Positions 1 through 8,617 of a stretch of DNA of 64,000 nucleotides are shown in pieces. The translations under genes were made by a program, and so were the position numbers. The stretch comes from Nocardioides sp. LHD-245 (lineage in GTDB: Bacteria; Actinomycetota; Actinomycetes; Propionibacteriales; Nocardioidaceae). How positions within the stretch are numbered: the first letter of the stretch is position 1; each line of letters opens with the position of its first letter. The DNA lies in the NCBI RefSeq assembly GCF_030929495.1, contig NZ_JAVFWN010000017.1, positions 1-64,000 on the forward strand. Direction: 5' to 3'. The notes under the pieces are model-generated. The model did not search any database. It saw only the letters and a program-made list of their open reading frames with translations, and was not told the origin of the DNA.

Positions 1-177
1 GCCGGTTGGCAGGCCCGACATCCGTTCCCCGGGATCGTGATCTGGCGCGATCCCCACGGGGCCCACTACCTGGTCGACCCGACCGGCACGAGACGCATCA
101 CCGCCGCGAGCGGTGACGACACACCCACTCACGTCGACATCATGGTCACCAACTTCGTCCTCGACCACGCCGCCTGA
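1..177 (+). CDS. HNH endonuclease / DUF222-type protein, C-terminal fragment
   Basis: The first reading frame is open from base 1 to a TGA at 175-177 and encodes the last 58 residues of a protein whose start lies outside the window. The tail WRDPHGAHYLVDPTGTRR resembles the C-terminus of actinobacterial DUF222/HNH endonuclease proteins (13E12 repeat family), where a W-x-x-P-x-G...DPTGT segment follows the HNH motif. The HNH motif itself is not in the window, so the assignment rests on this tail only. It converges on the exported-protein gene that ends at 190. Confidence 0.6.
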   Translation, partial: AGWQARHPFPGIVIWRDPHGAHYLVDPTGTRRITAASGDDTPTHVDIMVTNFVLDHAA

Positions 178-189
178 CCGCTCGATCGA

Positions 190-924
190 TCAGTAGCCGA
201 CCAGCTTGGGCTCGGCCTCGATCGCCCGCAGCGATTGCCCCTGCCCGTCGATGGTGACGGTCCCGGGAATGGCCTGCCACCCGCCGTCCGCGATCCGATA
301 GCGGCCGGTGTAGGTCGTCGACAGGCTGGGCAGGTACTCGCCCTTGCGCAGGTAGTTGTGGGTGATCGTGAGATCGGGATACGGCGCCCCCGGCTCGGTC
401 GTGCTCCTCGACTCCCCGTCGCCGAAATGCCACACGAAGGTCGCCGGCGTGGCCTCCAGGGTGACGGGCTGCCCGAGGAGGGTCACGGTCGTGCTGATCG
501 GATCGGTGCTCGTCGTGTAGAAGTTCGTCCTGAAGTTGACCAGGGTCAGCCCGTCGGGTGGCTGGATCGTCAGGGTGCCGGCGGGCAGCTTGAGCTCGGC
601 GAACGCGCGCCGCACGTCCTCGGCTGTGAGAGCTGGGGGCTCATCGGCTCCACACACCATTGCGTTGTCTGATTCGCCGGACTGCGTGCCAACTACAGCT
701 TCAGCTCCGGGGCAAGCCTGCTCACCGATAACGATGTGCGGCCCGGCCGCTCCGTCATCGACCTGTTGTGGAGCGCCGTGGTCCGAACCGGACTGCTGAG
801 ACTCGTCCACCTGCTCAACCCAGAACGTTTCATCTGAGGTGCCGGACGAATCACCATCATCCGCATGCGCCGACGGACTGACCAACGACAGCATGACGGC
901 CATCGTCAGAACGCGGGCCTTCAA
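190..924 (-). CDS. Secreted protein with PKD-like domain
   Basis: A 244-residue protein starting at TTG 924, which overlaps the stop of the upstream lipoprotein gene (TTGA), so the two are probably translationally coupled. Residues 1-22 form a signal peptide (hydrophobic stretch around MAVMLSLVSPSAHA with a likely cleavage after AHA). A serine- and aspartate-rich linker follows, and the C-terminal half carries FVWHFGDGES, the WxFGDG signature of PKD folds. It is probably an exported surface or envelope protein. Pairs of a DUF6318 lipoprotein and a PKD protein are recalled from Nocardioides-type genomes; the function is unknown. An ATG further upstream would remove the coupling and put charged residues before the signal peptide, so the TTG is preferred. 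Confidence 0.7.
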   Translation of the reverse strand: MKARVLTMAVMLSLVSPSAHADDGDSSGTSDETFWVEQVDESQQSGSDHGAPQQVDDGAAGPHIVIGEQACPGAEAVVGTQSGESDNAMVCGADEPPALTAEDVRRAFAELKLPAGTLTIQPPDGLTLVNFRTNFYTTSTDPISTTVTLLGQPVTLEATPATFVWHFGDGESRSTTEPGAPYPDLTITHNYLRKGEYLPSLSTTYTGRYRIADGGWQAIPGTVTIDGQGQSLRAIEAEPKLVGY

Positions 925-1526
925 TTGAGTTCCATGACGTCGAGGCGCCAGTGTGTGTCGCCCACCCACAGGACGTAGAGGTTCCAGTCGTCGGCCCCGG
1001 GGGCTCGGGCCTCTTTATTGCCGTCGTTCGAGATGATTGTCTGTGCGTCGTGTGAGACCCGAGTTTCGCTGCGGAAGGCGTATATGTCTGACTTTGAAGT
1101 CACCTCCGCCAACCTCGTGCGATCGACTCGATGGACACCACCGGCGATCGATCCGCCTGACCGATAGTGTCTTCTGATACCTCGAATGCCCGCCTGACAG
1201 CCCTTGCAGGTCGTTGCGGATGCAGCCTTGAGCGCCTTCACATCGCCGGTGACCTGCGCGTAGTTGATCAGGTCCCAGTAGTACGTGATGAACGCCCGGG
1301 CGCCTTCCTCGCTCGCCTGCTTGGCCGCCTCCGGAAGCACCGGCTCCGCCGGTGGCGTCGCCGTCGGCGACGGCGTGTCCATGGTCCCGGTCGGGCTCCA
1401 CGTCGACGTCGGGTCGCGGGGGTCCGGATCGTCGTCGGTGCAGGCGGCCGCGGAGAGCAGCAGGACCAGTGCGGCGGCGAACAGGCCGAGCGCCGGCGGG
1501 CCGCCGGCGGTGCGGTGTGTGCGCAT
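921..1526 (-). CDS. DUF6318 family lipoprotein
   Basis: A 201-residue protein. The ATG at 1526 is preceded by GGGAGG four bases away. Residues 1-25 are a lipoprotein signal with lipobox LSAAAC, followed by a disordered D/P/T/S-rich spacer (about 26-60). The globular part (FITYYWDLINYAQVTGD...TTCKGC) matches the DUF6318 pattern, an NTF2-like fold common in actinobacterial lipoproteins. It should be anchored on the outer face of the membrane. It is the first gene of a two-gene unit with the PKD protein. The biochemical role is unknown. A longer frame reaches 1799, but the start with the signal peptide and ribosome-binding site is clearly better. Confidence 0.8.
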   Translation of the reverse strand: MRTHRTAGGPPALGLFAAALVLLLSAAACTDDDPDPRDPTSTWSPTGTMDTPSPTATPPAEPVLPEAAKQASEEGARAFITYYWDLINYAQVTGDVKALKAASATTCKGCQAGIRGIRRHYRSGGSIAGGVHRVDRTRLAEVTSKSDIYAFRSETRVSHDAQTIISNDGNKEARAPGADDWNLYVLWVGDTHWRLDVMELN

Positions 1527-1659
1527 GGGTCCTCCCGAGATGTGCAGCGCCCGGACCGGGGACGCGTTCGCGACGCTATCCCGATCCGGGCGGTGCCCGC
1601 CACCGAGGCAGCGGCGGGCTGTGGAGGAGCCGGCAGCGCTCAGCGGCTCACCGGGCGCA

Positions 1660-2853
1660 TCACCAGGTGCGCGCCCAGACGCAGTAGTCGGCGGCGCGCA
1701 GCCGCTCCAGCGCCTCCGTGGAGAGCGGGGCGGCGGCATCGATGACGACGTACCCGAGGCCGTCCTTGGTCGAGAGCAACTGGTCGACGACATTGTCACC
1801 GGCCTCCGCGAAGGTGGCGTTGAGGTCGGCGAGGACGCCCGGCACGTTGCGGTGCAGCAGCCCGAGACGGCGGCCTGCCGGCAGCTCGGGCGGGAGGACG
1901 GCAGGCAGGTTGACGGAGAGCGCGGTGCTGCCCTCCAGGGCGAAGCGGGCGAGCTTCTCGGCGACGAACCAGCCGATCTCCTCCTGCGCCTCCTGGGTCG
2001 ACCCGCCGATGTGCGGGGTCAGGATGACGTTGTCGAGGCCGCGCAGCACCGAGTCGAACGGGTCGCCCTGTGCCTTCGGCTCGGACGGGAAGACGTCGAC
2101 GGCGGCGCCGGCGATGTGGCCGGAGATCAGGTGGTCGCGCAGCGCCTCGTAGTCGACGACCATGCCGCGCGAGGCGTTGATGAGCATCGCCCGCGGCTTC
2201 ATAGCAGCGAACTCCGCGGCACCGAAGAAGCCGGCGTTGCCCGCCCGTCCGTCGACGTGCAGGCTGACGACGTCGGAGACCGCCAGCAGCTCCTTGAGGG
2301 TGCGCACTCGCCGGGCCGTGCCATGGGCGGGCCGGTCGGCGGTGTCGTAGAAGACGACGTTGAACCCGAGCGCCTCCGCCACGGTCGAGAGCTGGGTGCC
2401 GATGTTGCCGTAGCCGACGATGCCGAGCGTCCGCCCGCGCACCTCGTGGCTGCCCTTGGCCGACTTGTCCCACACGCCCTCGTGCATGCGCTGGGTCTTC
2501 TCGGGGAGACGGCGCGCGAGGGCGATGATCTCGGCGATGACCAGCTCGACGACGCTGCGGGTGTTGGAGTACGGCGCGTTGAAGACGCCGACGCCCTTCG
2601 CGGCGGCCGTCTTGAGGTCGACCTGGTTGGTGCCGATGCAGAAGCAGCCGACGGCGACCAGGTCGGTCGCCTCGTCGAGCACCCGGGTCGTCACGTTCGT
2701 GTTGGAGCGGACGCCGAGCAGGTGGACACCGGGCAGCGCGGCGATCAGCTCGTCCTCGGACAGGGAGCCCGGACGCAGCTCCACCTCGTAGCCGCGGCCC
2801 TCCAGGGTCTCGACGGCGGCCGGATGGATGTTCTCGAGCAGCAGAGCCTTCAC
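1660..2853 (-). CDS. serA: D-3-phosphoglycerate dehydrogenase
   Basis: A 397-residue enzyme that oxidises 3-phosphoglycerate to 3-phosphohydroxypyruvate, the first step of serine synthesis. An N-terminal substrate-binding half is followed by the NAD-binding Rossmann motif GIVGYGNIGTQ (about residue 145). The catalytic histidine lies in HIGGSTQEAQEEIG (about 285). A C-terminal ACT domain (about 325-395, HRNVPGVLADLNATFAEAG) suggests serine feedback control. The length fits the short ACT-containing type rather than the 530-residue form with an ASB domain common in actinobacteria, so this may be a second PGDH or a related 2-hydroxyacid dehydrogenase. The GTG start at 2853 has a -10-like TAAGGT exactly 12 nt upstream, so the mRNA is probably leaderless. 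Confidence 0.88.
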   Translation of the reverse strand: MKALLLENIHPAAVETLEGRGYEVELRPGSLSEDELIAALPGVHLLGVRSNTNVTTRVLDEATDLVAVGCFCIGTNQVDLKTAAAKGVGVFNAPYSNTRSVVELVIAEIIALARRLPEKTQRMHEGVWDKSAKGSHEVRGRTLGIVGYGNIGTQLSTVAEALGFNVVFYDTADRPAHGTARRVRTLKELLAVSDVVSLHVDGRAGNAGFFGAAEFAAMKPRAMLINASRGMVVDYEALRDHLISGHIAGAAVDVFPSEPKAQGDPFDSVLRGLDNVILTPHIGGSTQEAQEEIGWFVAEKLARFALEGSTALSVNLPAVLPPELPAGRRLGLLHRNVPGVLADLNATFAEAGDNVVDQLLSTKDGLGYVVIDAAAPLSTEALERLRAADYCVWARTW

Positions 2854-2859
2854 GGCAGA

Positions 2860-2865
2860 ACCTTA
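2860..2865 (-). promoter_or_regulatory. -10 box of leaderless serA promoter
   Basis: TAAGGT on the minus strand begins 12 nt before the serA GTG, which would place the transcription start on or next to the start codon. No Shine-Dalgarno sequence precedes the start. Confidence 0.5.
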
Positions 2866-2941
2866 CGGGGAGCTGATGGTGGGAGCGCGTCCGGCCCAGG
2901 TGGCGAGCACGGGGCCCGGGTGAGCTGATCGCGTGACCGAC

Positions 2942-4327
2942 TCAGCTCCAGTCGACGCTGTAGTAGCGCGTCTCCTGGTACTCGCGGATGCCCTCGTTGG
3001 CGCCCTCGCGGCCGATGCCGCTCTGCTTGACCCCACCGAACGGCGCGGCGGGGTCCGAGACGATGCCGCGGTTGATGCCGACCATGCCGGCGTCGATCCG
3101 CTCGCCGAGCCGCAGCGCGTCCTGGAGCCGCCCGGCGTAGACGTAGGCGGCCAGGCCGAACTCGGTGTCGTTGACCGAGGCCAGCATCTCGGCCTCGTCG
3201 GTCCAGGTGACGATCGGCGCCACCGGCCCGAAGATCTCCTCCGACAGGATCGGCGCGCCGACCGGTACGTCGACCAGGACGGTCGGCGGGAAGAACCAGC
3301 CCTCGGCGGGGACGCTGCCCTGCACGGCCACCTTCGCGCCGTCGGCCACCGCGGCGTCGACCAGTTTGGTGATGCCGGTCAGGGCCTTCTCGCTGATGAC
3401 CGGGCCGATCTGGTTGGCCTCGTCCGCGGACGGGCCGACCTTCAGAGCGGAGACGGCGGCCGACAGCTTCGTGACGAACTCGTCGGCCACGTCGGCGTGC
3501 ACGTAGAACCGGTTGGCGGCGGTACAGGCCTGGCCGCCGCCGCGGAACTTCGCGATCATCGCGCCGGTGACCGCCGCGTCGACGTCGGCGTCGGCGGTGA
3601 TCACGAACGGCGCGTTGCCGCCGAGCTCCATGCTGGAGTTGAGGACCCGGTCGGCGGCCTGGCGCAGCAGGGCGCGGCCGACGCCGGTGGAGCCGGTGAA
3701 GCTGACCTTGCGGACCCGCGGGTCCTCGAGCCAGGCCGTCACGACCGCGGCGGCTGCCGTCGTGGGCACCACGTTGACCACGCCGGAGGGCACGCCGGCC
3801 TCGAGGAGGATGCGGGCCACGGCCAGGGCGGTCAGCGGCGTCTCGGCGGCCGGCTTGAGGACGACCGTGCACCCGGCGGCCAGGGCCGGCGCGATCTTGC
3901 GGGTGGCCATCGCCGCCGGGAAGTTCCACGGCGTGATCAACGCGGCCACGCCGACGGGCGCGTAGGTGACCAGGGTCTTGGCGTTGCCGGCCGGTGCGTC
4001 GCCGTACGTGCCCTCGCCGCGGACGGCCTCCTCCGAGAACCAGCGGAAGAACTCGGCCGCGTAGGTCACCTCGGCCCGGGCGTCGGTGACGGACTTGCCG
4101 TTCTCGGCCGCGATCAGGCCGGTGAGCAGGTCCGCGTCGCGGATCATCAGGTCGTAGCAGCGGCGCAGGATCTCCGCACGTGCCCGGGTCGGCGTCGCGG
4201 CCCAGGCAGGGAAGGCGGCGGCGGCCGCGTCGACGGCGCGGGTCGCGTCCTCGACGGTGCCGTCGGCGACATTCTCGATGACCAGGCCGGTCGCCGGGTC
4301 GTGGACCTCGAAGGTCGTGCCACTCAT
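2942..4327 (-). CDS. gabD: NAD(P)-dependent succinate-semialdehyde dehydrogenase
   Basis: A 461-residue aldehyde dehydrogenase expected to oxidise succinate semialdehyde, the GABA transaminase product, to succinate for the TCA cycle. ALDH landmarks are present: PWNFPAAMATRKIAPALAAG, the cofactor-site SFTGSTGVGR, the general-base glutamate in MELGGNAPF and the nucleophilic cysteine in GGGQACTAANRFYV. It is the third gene of a gabT-gdh-gabD run on one strand, which supports the substrate assignment over other aldehyde dehydrogenases. The ATG at 4327 follows a GGAGAC ribosome-binding site. The spacing to gdh is 25 bp, so cotranscription is likely. Confidence 0.9.
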   Translation of the reverse strand: MSGTTFEVHDPATGLVIENVADGTVEDATRAVDAAAAAFPAWAATPTRARAEILRRCYDLMIRDADLLTGLIAAENGKSVTDARAEVTYAAEFFRWFSEEAVRGEGTYGDAPAGNAKTLVTYAPVGVAALITPWNFPAAMATRKIAPALAAGCTVVLKPAAETPLTALAVARILLEAGVPSGVVNVVPTTAAAAVVTAWLEDPRVRKVSFTGSTGVGRALLRQAADRVLNSSMELGGNAPFVITADADVDAAVTGAMIAKFRGGGQACTAANRFYVHADVADEFVTKLSAAVSALKVGPSADEANQIGPVISEKALTGITKLVDAAVADGAKVAVQGSVPAEGWFFPPTVLVDVPVGAPILSEEIFGPVAPIVTWTDEAEMLASVNDTEFGLAAYVYAGRLQDALRLGERIDAGMVGINRGIVSDPAAPFGGVKQSGIGREGANEGIREYQETRYYSVDWS

Positions 4328-4352
4328 GGTCGTCTCCAGTCGGTGGGTGGGG

Positions 4353-5639
4353 TCACGGGTAGAGCCCGCGCAGTTGGTGTGCCTGGGCGACGCGCTCGAC
4401 GGCGAGTACCGTCGCTGCCGTACGCAGCGGGATGCCGAGCCGGGCGGCAGCCTCGTTGACGGAGCCCCACGCGGCGAGCATTCGCTCGGCCAGCCGGTCC
4501 TCGACCTCGTTCTCGCTCCACCAGTAGGCCTGGTTGGCCTGGACCCACTCGAAGTAGGACACGATCACGCCGCCGGCGTTCGCGAGGATGTCCGGTACGA
4601 CGAGCCGGCCGGCCTCCTGCAGGATCCGGTCGGCCTCCGGGGTGGTGGGTCCGTTCGCGCCCTCGACGATGATGCGCGCCCGCACCCGGCTGGCGTTGTC
4701 GGCGCGGAGCACGCCCTCGACGGCAGCGGGGACGAGCAGGTCGACGTCCGCCTCGAGCACGGCCTCCGCAGGGACCTCGTCGCCGTCCGCGAAGCCGACG
4801 ACCGAGCCGGTCGCGTCGACGTGCTTCTCCAGCGCCGGCACGTCGAGGCCGCCGGAGGCGAACACCGCGCCGTACTGGTCGGACACGGCGAGGACGCGGG
4901 TGCCGGCCTCGGCGAGGAAGCGCGCGGCGTACCTGCCGACCTTGCCGAAGCCCTGCACCGACGCGGTCGCGCCCGCCGGGTCGATGCCGCGCGAGCGCAG
5001 CGCCGCCAGGGCGACGTGGACCACGCCGCGTGAGGTGGCGGTGGCGCGACCGCGCGAGCCGCCGAGGCTGATCGGCTTGCCGGTGGTGACGCCGAGGACG
5101 GTGTGTCCCTGCTGCACGGAGTAGGTGTCCATGATCCAGGCCATCGTCTTCTCGTCGGTGCCGATGTCGGGAGCCGGGATGTCGCGCTCGGGTCCGATGA
5201 GCGGGCTGATCTCGCTGGTGTAGCGGCGGGTGACGCGCTCCAGCTCGGCCTGCGAATAGTGCCGCGGGTCGATCCGGACGCCGCCCTTCGCGCCGCCGTA
5301 GGGCACGTCGAGCAGGGCGCACTTCCAGGTCATCCACATCGCCAGCGCACGGACCTCGTCGAGGTCCACGTCGGGGGAGTAGCGCAGGCCGCCCTTGGCC
5401 GGCCCGCGCGAGAAGTTGTGCTGCACCCGGTGCCCGACGAGAAGCTCGGTGCTGCCGTCGTCGCGGCGTAGTGGGATGCTCACGGTCACCTCCCGGCGCG
5501 GGGTGGCGAGCATCGAGTAGAGACCCTCGTCGTACCCGAGCAGCGTGGTGGCCTCCCGCAGCTGCGTGCGGGCGTCGTTCAGCGGCCCGGTCGCCCCCGG
5601 GGCTGGGTGGAGGGCGACGGGCTCCTGGAGCGCGGTCAT
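4353..5639 (-). CDS. gdhA: Glu/Leu/Phe/Val family glutamate dehydrogenase
   Basis: A 428-residue dehydrogenase of the roughly 420-residue class (GdhA/RocG type). The dimerisation and substrate domain contains KGGLRYSPDVDLDEVRALA and the catalytic-lysine region PYGGAKGGVRIDP. The nucleotide domain contains SVQGFGKVGRYAARFL. It abuts gabT with no gap (the gabT stop begins one base after this ATG). The context suggests it deaminates the glutamate made by GABA transaminase and regenerates 2-oxoglutarate, though leucine or phenylalanine dehydrogenase activity cannot be excluded from sequence alone. Confidence 0.88.
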   Translation of the reverse strand: MTALQEPVALHPAPGATGPLNDARTQLREATTLLGYDEGLYSMLATPRREVTVSIPLRRDDGSTELLVGHRVQHNFSRGPAKGGLRYSPDVDLDEVRALAMWMTWKCALLDVPYGGAKGGVRIDPRHYSQAELERVTRRYTSEISPLIGPERDIPAPDIGTDEKTMAWIMDTYSVQQGHTVLGVTTGKPISLGGSRGRATATSRGVVHVALAALRSRGIDPAGATASVQGFGKVGRYAARFLAEAGTRVLAVSDQYGAVFASGGLDVPALEKHVDATGSVVGFADGDEVPAEAVLEADVDLLVPAAVEGVLRADNASRVRARIIVEGANGPTTPEADRILQEAGRLVVPDILANAGGVIVSYFEWVQANQAYWWSENEVEDRLAERMLAAWGSVNEAAARLGIPLRTAATVLAVERVAQAHQLRGLYP

Positions 5640-6998
5640 TCAGCTCTCCTGGAAGATCTCGACGAGGAGGTCGAGGGCCTCGGCGAGCAGGTGGTCGGGC
5701 ATCGAGAGCGGCGGCAGGAAGCGCAGCACGTTGCCGTAGGTGCCACAGGTCAGCACGACCATGCCCCGGGCGTTGGCGGCCGCGGCGATCCGCTTGGTGA
5801 GGTCGGCGTCGGGCTCGGGCGGTGTTGAATTCCGGGGCCCGGGCTTGACCAGCTCGACGGCGATCATCGCGCCGCGGCCGCGGACCTCGCCGATGCGCGG
5901 GTCGTTCTCCTGCAGCGCGGCCAGCCGCTCGGTCATGGTCTTGCCGATCGTGCGGGCGCGGTCGACCAGGCCCTCGGCCTCGATGGTCTCGAAGACGGCG
6001 AGCGCGGCGGCGCAGGCGAGCGGGTTGCCGCCGTACGTCCCGCCGAGGCCGCCGGCGTGGGCGGCGTCCATCAGCTCGGCGCGGCCGGTGACCGCGGCCA
6101 GCGGGAGGCCGCCGGCGATGCCCTTGGCGGTCACGATCAGGTCGGGGACGACGCCCTCGTGGTCGCACGCGAACAGCTCGCCGGTGCGGGCGAAGCCGGT
6201 CTGCACCTCGTCGGCGACGAAGACGACGCCGTTGTCACGGCACCACGTCGCCAGAGCGGGCAGGAAGCCGTCCGCGGGAACGATGAAGCCGCCCTCGCCC
6301 TGGATCGGCTCGATCACGATGGCGGCGAGACTCTCGGCGCCGACCTGCTTCTCGATCACGTCGATGGCCTCGCGCGCGGCCTCGGCGCCGTCCCGGCCAC
6401 CGTCGCGGAAGGGGTAGGAGAGCGGGGCGCGGTAGACCTCGGAGGCGAACGGGCCGAAGCCCTTCTTGTACGGCATGTTCTTCGCCGTCATCGCCATGGT
6501 GAGGTTCGTACGGCCGTGGTAGGCGTGGTCGAAGACGACGACCGCCTGCCGGCCGGTCGCGGAGCGGGCGATCTTGACCGCGTTCTCGACCGCCTCGGCA
6601 CCGGAGTTGAAGAGCGCCGACCGCTTCTCGTGGGTGCCGGGGGTGAGCTCGTTGAGCTTCTCGGCGACGGCGACGTAGCCCTCGTAGGGGGTGACCATGA
6701 AGCAGGTGTGCGTGAACTCGGCGACCTGACGGGTCACGGCCTCGACCACGCGCGGGGCGCTGTTGCCGACGGTGGTGACGGCGATGCCGGAGCCGAGGTC
6801 GATGAGCTGGTTGCCGTCGGCGTCGACGAGGATGCCGCCACCGGCGGCGACGATCTGGACCGGCAGGCCGACCGCGACGCCCGAGGCGACGGCCTTGGCC
6901 TTGCGCGCGGCGAGCTCCAGCGAGCGCGGGCCGGGGATGGCGGTGACGATGCGTCGCTCCTGCGTGATGCTGGGGCCGCCGGTGGGCTGCTGGCTCAT
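5640..6998 (-). CDS. gabT: 4-aminobutyrate-2-oxoglutarate transaminase
   Basis: A 452-residue class III PLP aminotransferase. The GABA-aminotransferase pattern is clear: the phosphate loop FNSGAEAVENAVKIAR, FVADEVQTGFARTG, and the PLP lysine in LIVTAKGIAGGLPLAAVTGR. It converts GABA and 2-oxoglutarate to succinate semialdehyde and glutamate. The ATG at 6998 has GGAGGA seven bases upstream, so this start is preferred over the in-frame ATG at 7094. It heads the gabT-gdh-gabD unit and is divergent from a PucR regulator, the usual arrangement for GABA-responsive control in actinobacteria. Confidence 0.93.
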   Translation of the reverse strand: MSQQPTGGPSITQERRIVTAIPGPRSLELAARKAKAVASGVAVGLPVQIVAAGGGILVDADGNQLIDLGSGIAVTTVGNSAPRVVEAVTRQVAEFTHTCFMVTPYEGYVAVAEKLNELTPGTHEKRSALFNSGAEAVENAVKIARSATGRQAVVVFDHAYHGRTNLTMAMTAKNMPYKKGFGPFASEVYRAPLSYPFRDGGRDGAEAAREAIDVIEKQVGAESLAAIVIEPIQGEGGFIVPADGFLPALATWCRDNGVVFVADEVQTGFARTGELFACDHEGVVPDLIVTAKGIAGGLPLAAVTGRAELMDAAHAGGLGGTYGGNPLACAAALAVFETIEAEGLVDRARTIGKTMTERLAALQENDPRIGEVRGRGAMIAVELVKPGPRNSTPPEPDADLTKRIAAAANARGMVVLTCGTYGNVLRFLPPLSMPDHLLAEALDLLVEIFQES

Positions 6999-7114
6999 CA
7001 GATGTCCTCCGTGGAAGGGATGCCCGGGGTGGCCGGACCGTCTGTCCCGAAGGTAGGGCCGCGGGGCTCTGTCCGCCATGAGCTGTATGCACAATCTGGA
7101 CTTCTTTGTTGTGA

Positions 7115-7120
7115 AACACT
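7115..7120 (+). promoter_or_regulatory. -10 box of leaderless pucR promoter in gabT-pucR intergenic region
   Basis: AACACT begins 12 nt before the ATG of the PucR regulator. The 128-bp divergent region (6999-7126) between gabT and this gene should also hold the gabT promoter and the PucR binding site. No strong palindrome was identified by eye. Confidence 0.4.
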
Positions 7121-7126
7121 CGCACC

Positions 7127-8617
7127 ATGGTGACGGTGGCTGACCTGGTCGCGGTGCGCGGTCTCGGGCTGCGCCCGGTGCACGATGCCGCGGGCCCGTC
7201 GCTGCGCTGGGTCGCGACGAGCGAGCTGGCCGACCCGACGCCGTACCTCGAGGGCGGGGAGCTGCTGCTCACCACGGGGCTGGGCACGCGCGGCTGGAGC
7301 GACGAGTGGGAGCCGTACGTCGACCGGCTGGTCACCGCGGGCGCCGCCGCCCTCGCCGTGGGCGTGGGCCTGACCCACGACCGGCTGCCCGACCGGCTGG
7401 TCGCCGCCTGCCGCGCCCGGGGCCTGACCCTGCTGGAGGTGCCGCGCGAGACCCACTTCGTCGCGGTGTCGCGCGCCGCGGCCGAGCTGCTCCAGGACCA
7501 GGAGGCCGCGGCGACCCGGCTCGCACTCGACCTGCAGCGTCGGCTGACCCAGGCCGCGCTCGGCCTCGACCTGCGTCCGCTCCTGGAGCGCCTGGCCCAG
7601 CTGCTCGACGGTGCGGTGGCCCTGGTCCATCGCGACGGCGAGCCCGAGGAGGGGCCGTTCGGCGCCCACCCGGAGACCCTGGACCTCGCCCTGGTCACCG
7701 CCGAGGTGGTCCGGATCAAGGGTCAGGGCCTCGGCGCGGTGTCCACCACCGCCCGCGGCGGCGAGACCACGGTGGTCCGACCGATCGGCATCGCCGGGCG
7801 CCCCGAGCTCTACGTCGCGGTGCGCGTGCCCGGCCCGCTCGGCGACCCGCAGCGCTCCGCCGTCAGCACCGCCGCCGTCCTGCTCAGCCTCGCCGTCGAG
7901 CGGCGGGCCGAGCGCCGGTCCGCCGAGCGGCGGTTGCTGAGCCGGGCGCTCGAGCTGCTCCTCGCCGGCGACCTGCGCTCGGCCGAGGTCCTGCTCGCCG
8001 CCGCCGAGGGCGGCCGGGCAGTGCCCGACCGGCTGCGGGTGCTGCGGATGAGTGGCGCCGAGGATGCCTTACGCGACGCCCTCGACCGGTTGGACGACGA
8101 GCTCGCCGGTGAGAGCGTCCTGGCCGGACTGGTCGACGCCGAGCTGGTCGCCGTCGTCGCGCCTGCGCGGGTCCCGGCCGTGCTCGCCGTCGTCACCGGC
8201 TCCGGCCTGCGCGCCGGCGTCGGCCGGGCCACGGCGGCGAGCGACGCCCGTCGCAGCGCCGAGTCCGCCGGGCACGCCCTCGACCGCACGACCGGCGCCA
8301 GCCCGGTACGCCGCTGGGAGGACGTCGCCGACGCCGGACCGCTCGCGCTGGTGCCCGAGGCGCTCGGCCGGGAGTACGCCGCCACCCTGCTCGCGCCGCT
8401 CGACGCCGAGCACCGGGCTACCCTGGCCGCCTTCCTGCGTCACCACGGCTCCCGCGGCGCCGTCGCCGACGACCTCGGGGTGCACCGCAACACCGTGCGC
8501 AACCGGCTGGCCGAGATCGAGCGGCTGGCCGGCCTCGACCTCGACGACCCGGCCGCCCGGGTCGGTGCGTGGCTCGCGCTGGAGCTGGCCGCGGACCAGC
8601 CGACCGACGGGCTCTAG
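7127..8617 (+). CDS. PucR family transcriptional regulator
   Basis: A 496-residue regulator with an N-terminal PucR/purine-catabolism-like sensory domain (about 1-120, including YLEGGELLLTTGLGTRGW), a central GGDEF-like linker domain, and a C-terminal PucR helix-turn-helix (LRHHGSRGAVADDLGVHRNT and the following NRLAEIERLAGLDL, about 435-475). It is transcribed divergently from gabT and probably activates the gabT-gdh-gabD unit in response to GABA or a metabolite of it. Its stop overlaps the stop of the convergent AMP-dependent ligase by four bases. Confidence 0.85.
   Translation: MVTVADLVAVRGLGLRPVHDAAGPSLRWVATSELADPTPYLEGGELLLTTGLGTRGWSDEWEPYVDRLVTAGAAALAVGVGLTHDRLPDRLVAACRARGLTLLEVPRETHFVAVSRAAAELLQDQEAAATRLALDLQRRLTQAALGLDLRPLLERLAQLLDGAVALVHRDGEPEEGPFGAHPETLDLALVTAEVVRIKGQGLGAVSTTARGGETTVVRPIGIAGRPELYVAVRVPGPLGDPQRSAVSTAAVLLSLAVERRAERRSAERRLLSRALELLLAGDLRSAEVLLAAAEGGRAVPDRLRVLRMSGAEDALRDALDRLDDELAGESVLAGLVDAELVAVVAPARVPAVLAVVTGSGLRAGVGRATAASDARRSAESAGHALDRTTGASPVRRWEDVADAGPLALVPEALGREYAATLLAPLDAEHRATLAAFLRHHGSRGAVADDLGVHRNTVRNRLAEIERLAGLDLDDPAARVGAWLALELAADQPTDGL

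Noticed and set aside
1285..2928. Long plus-strand frame of 547 codons opposite serA
   Set aside because: It is antisense to a clear serA; long shadow frames are expected at this G+C.
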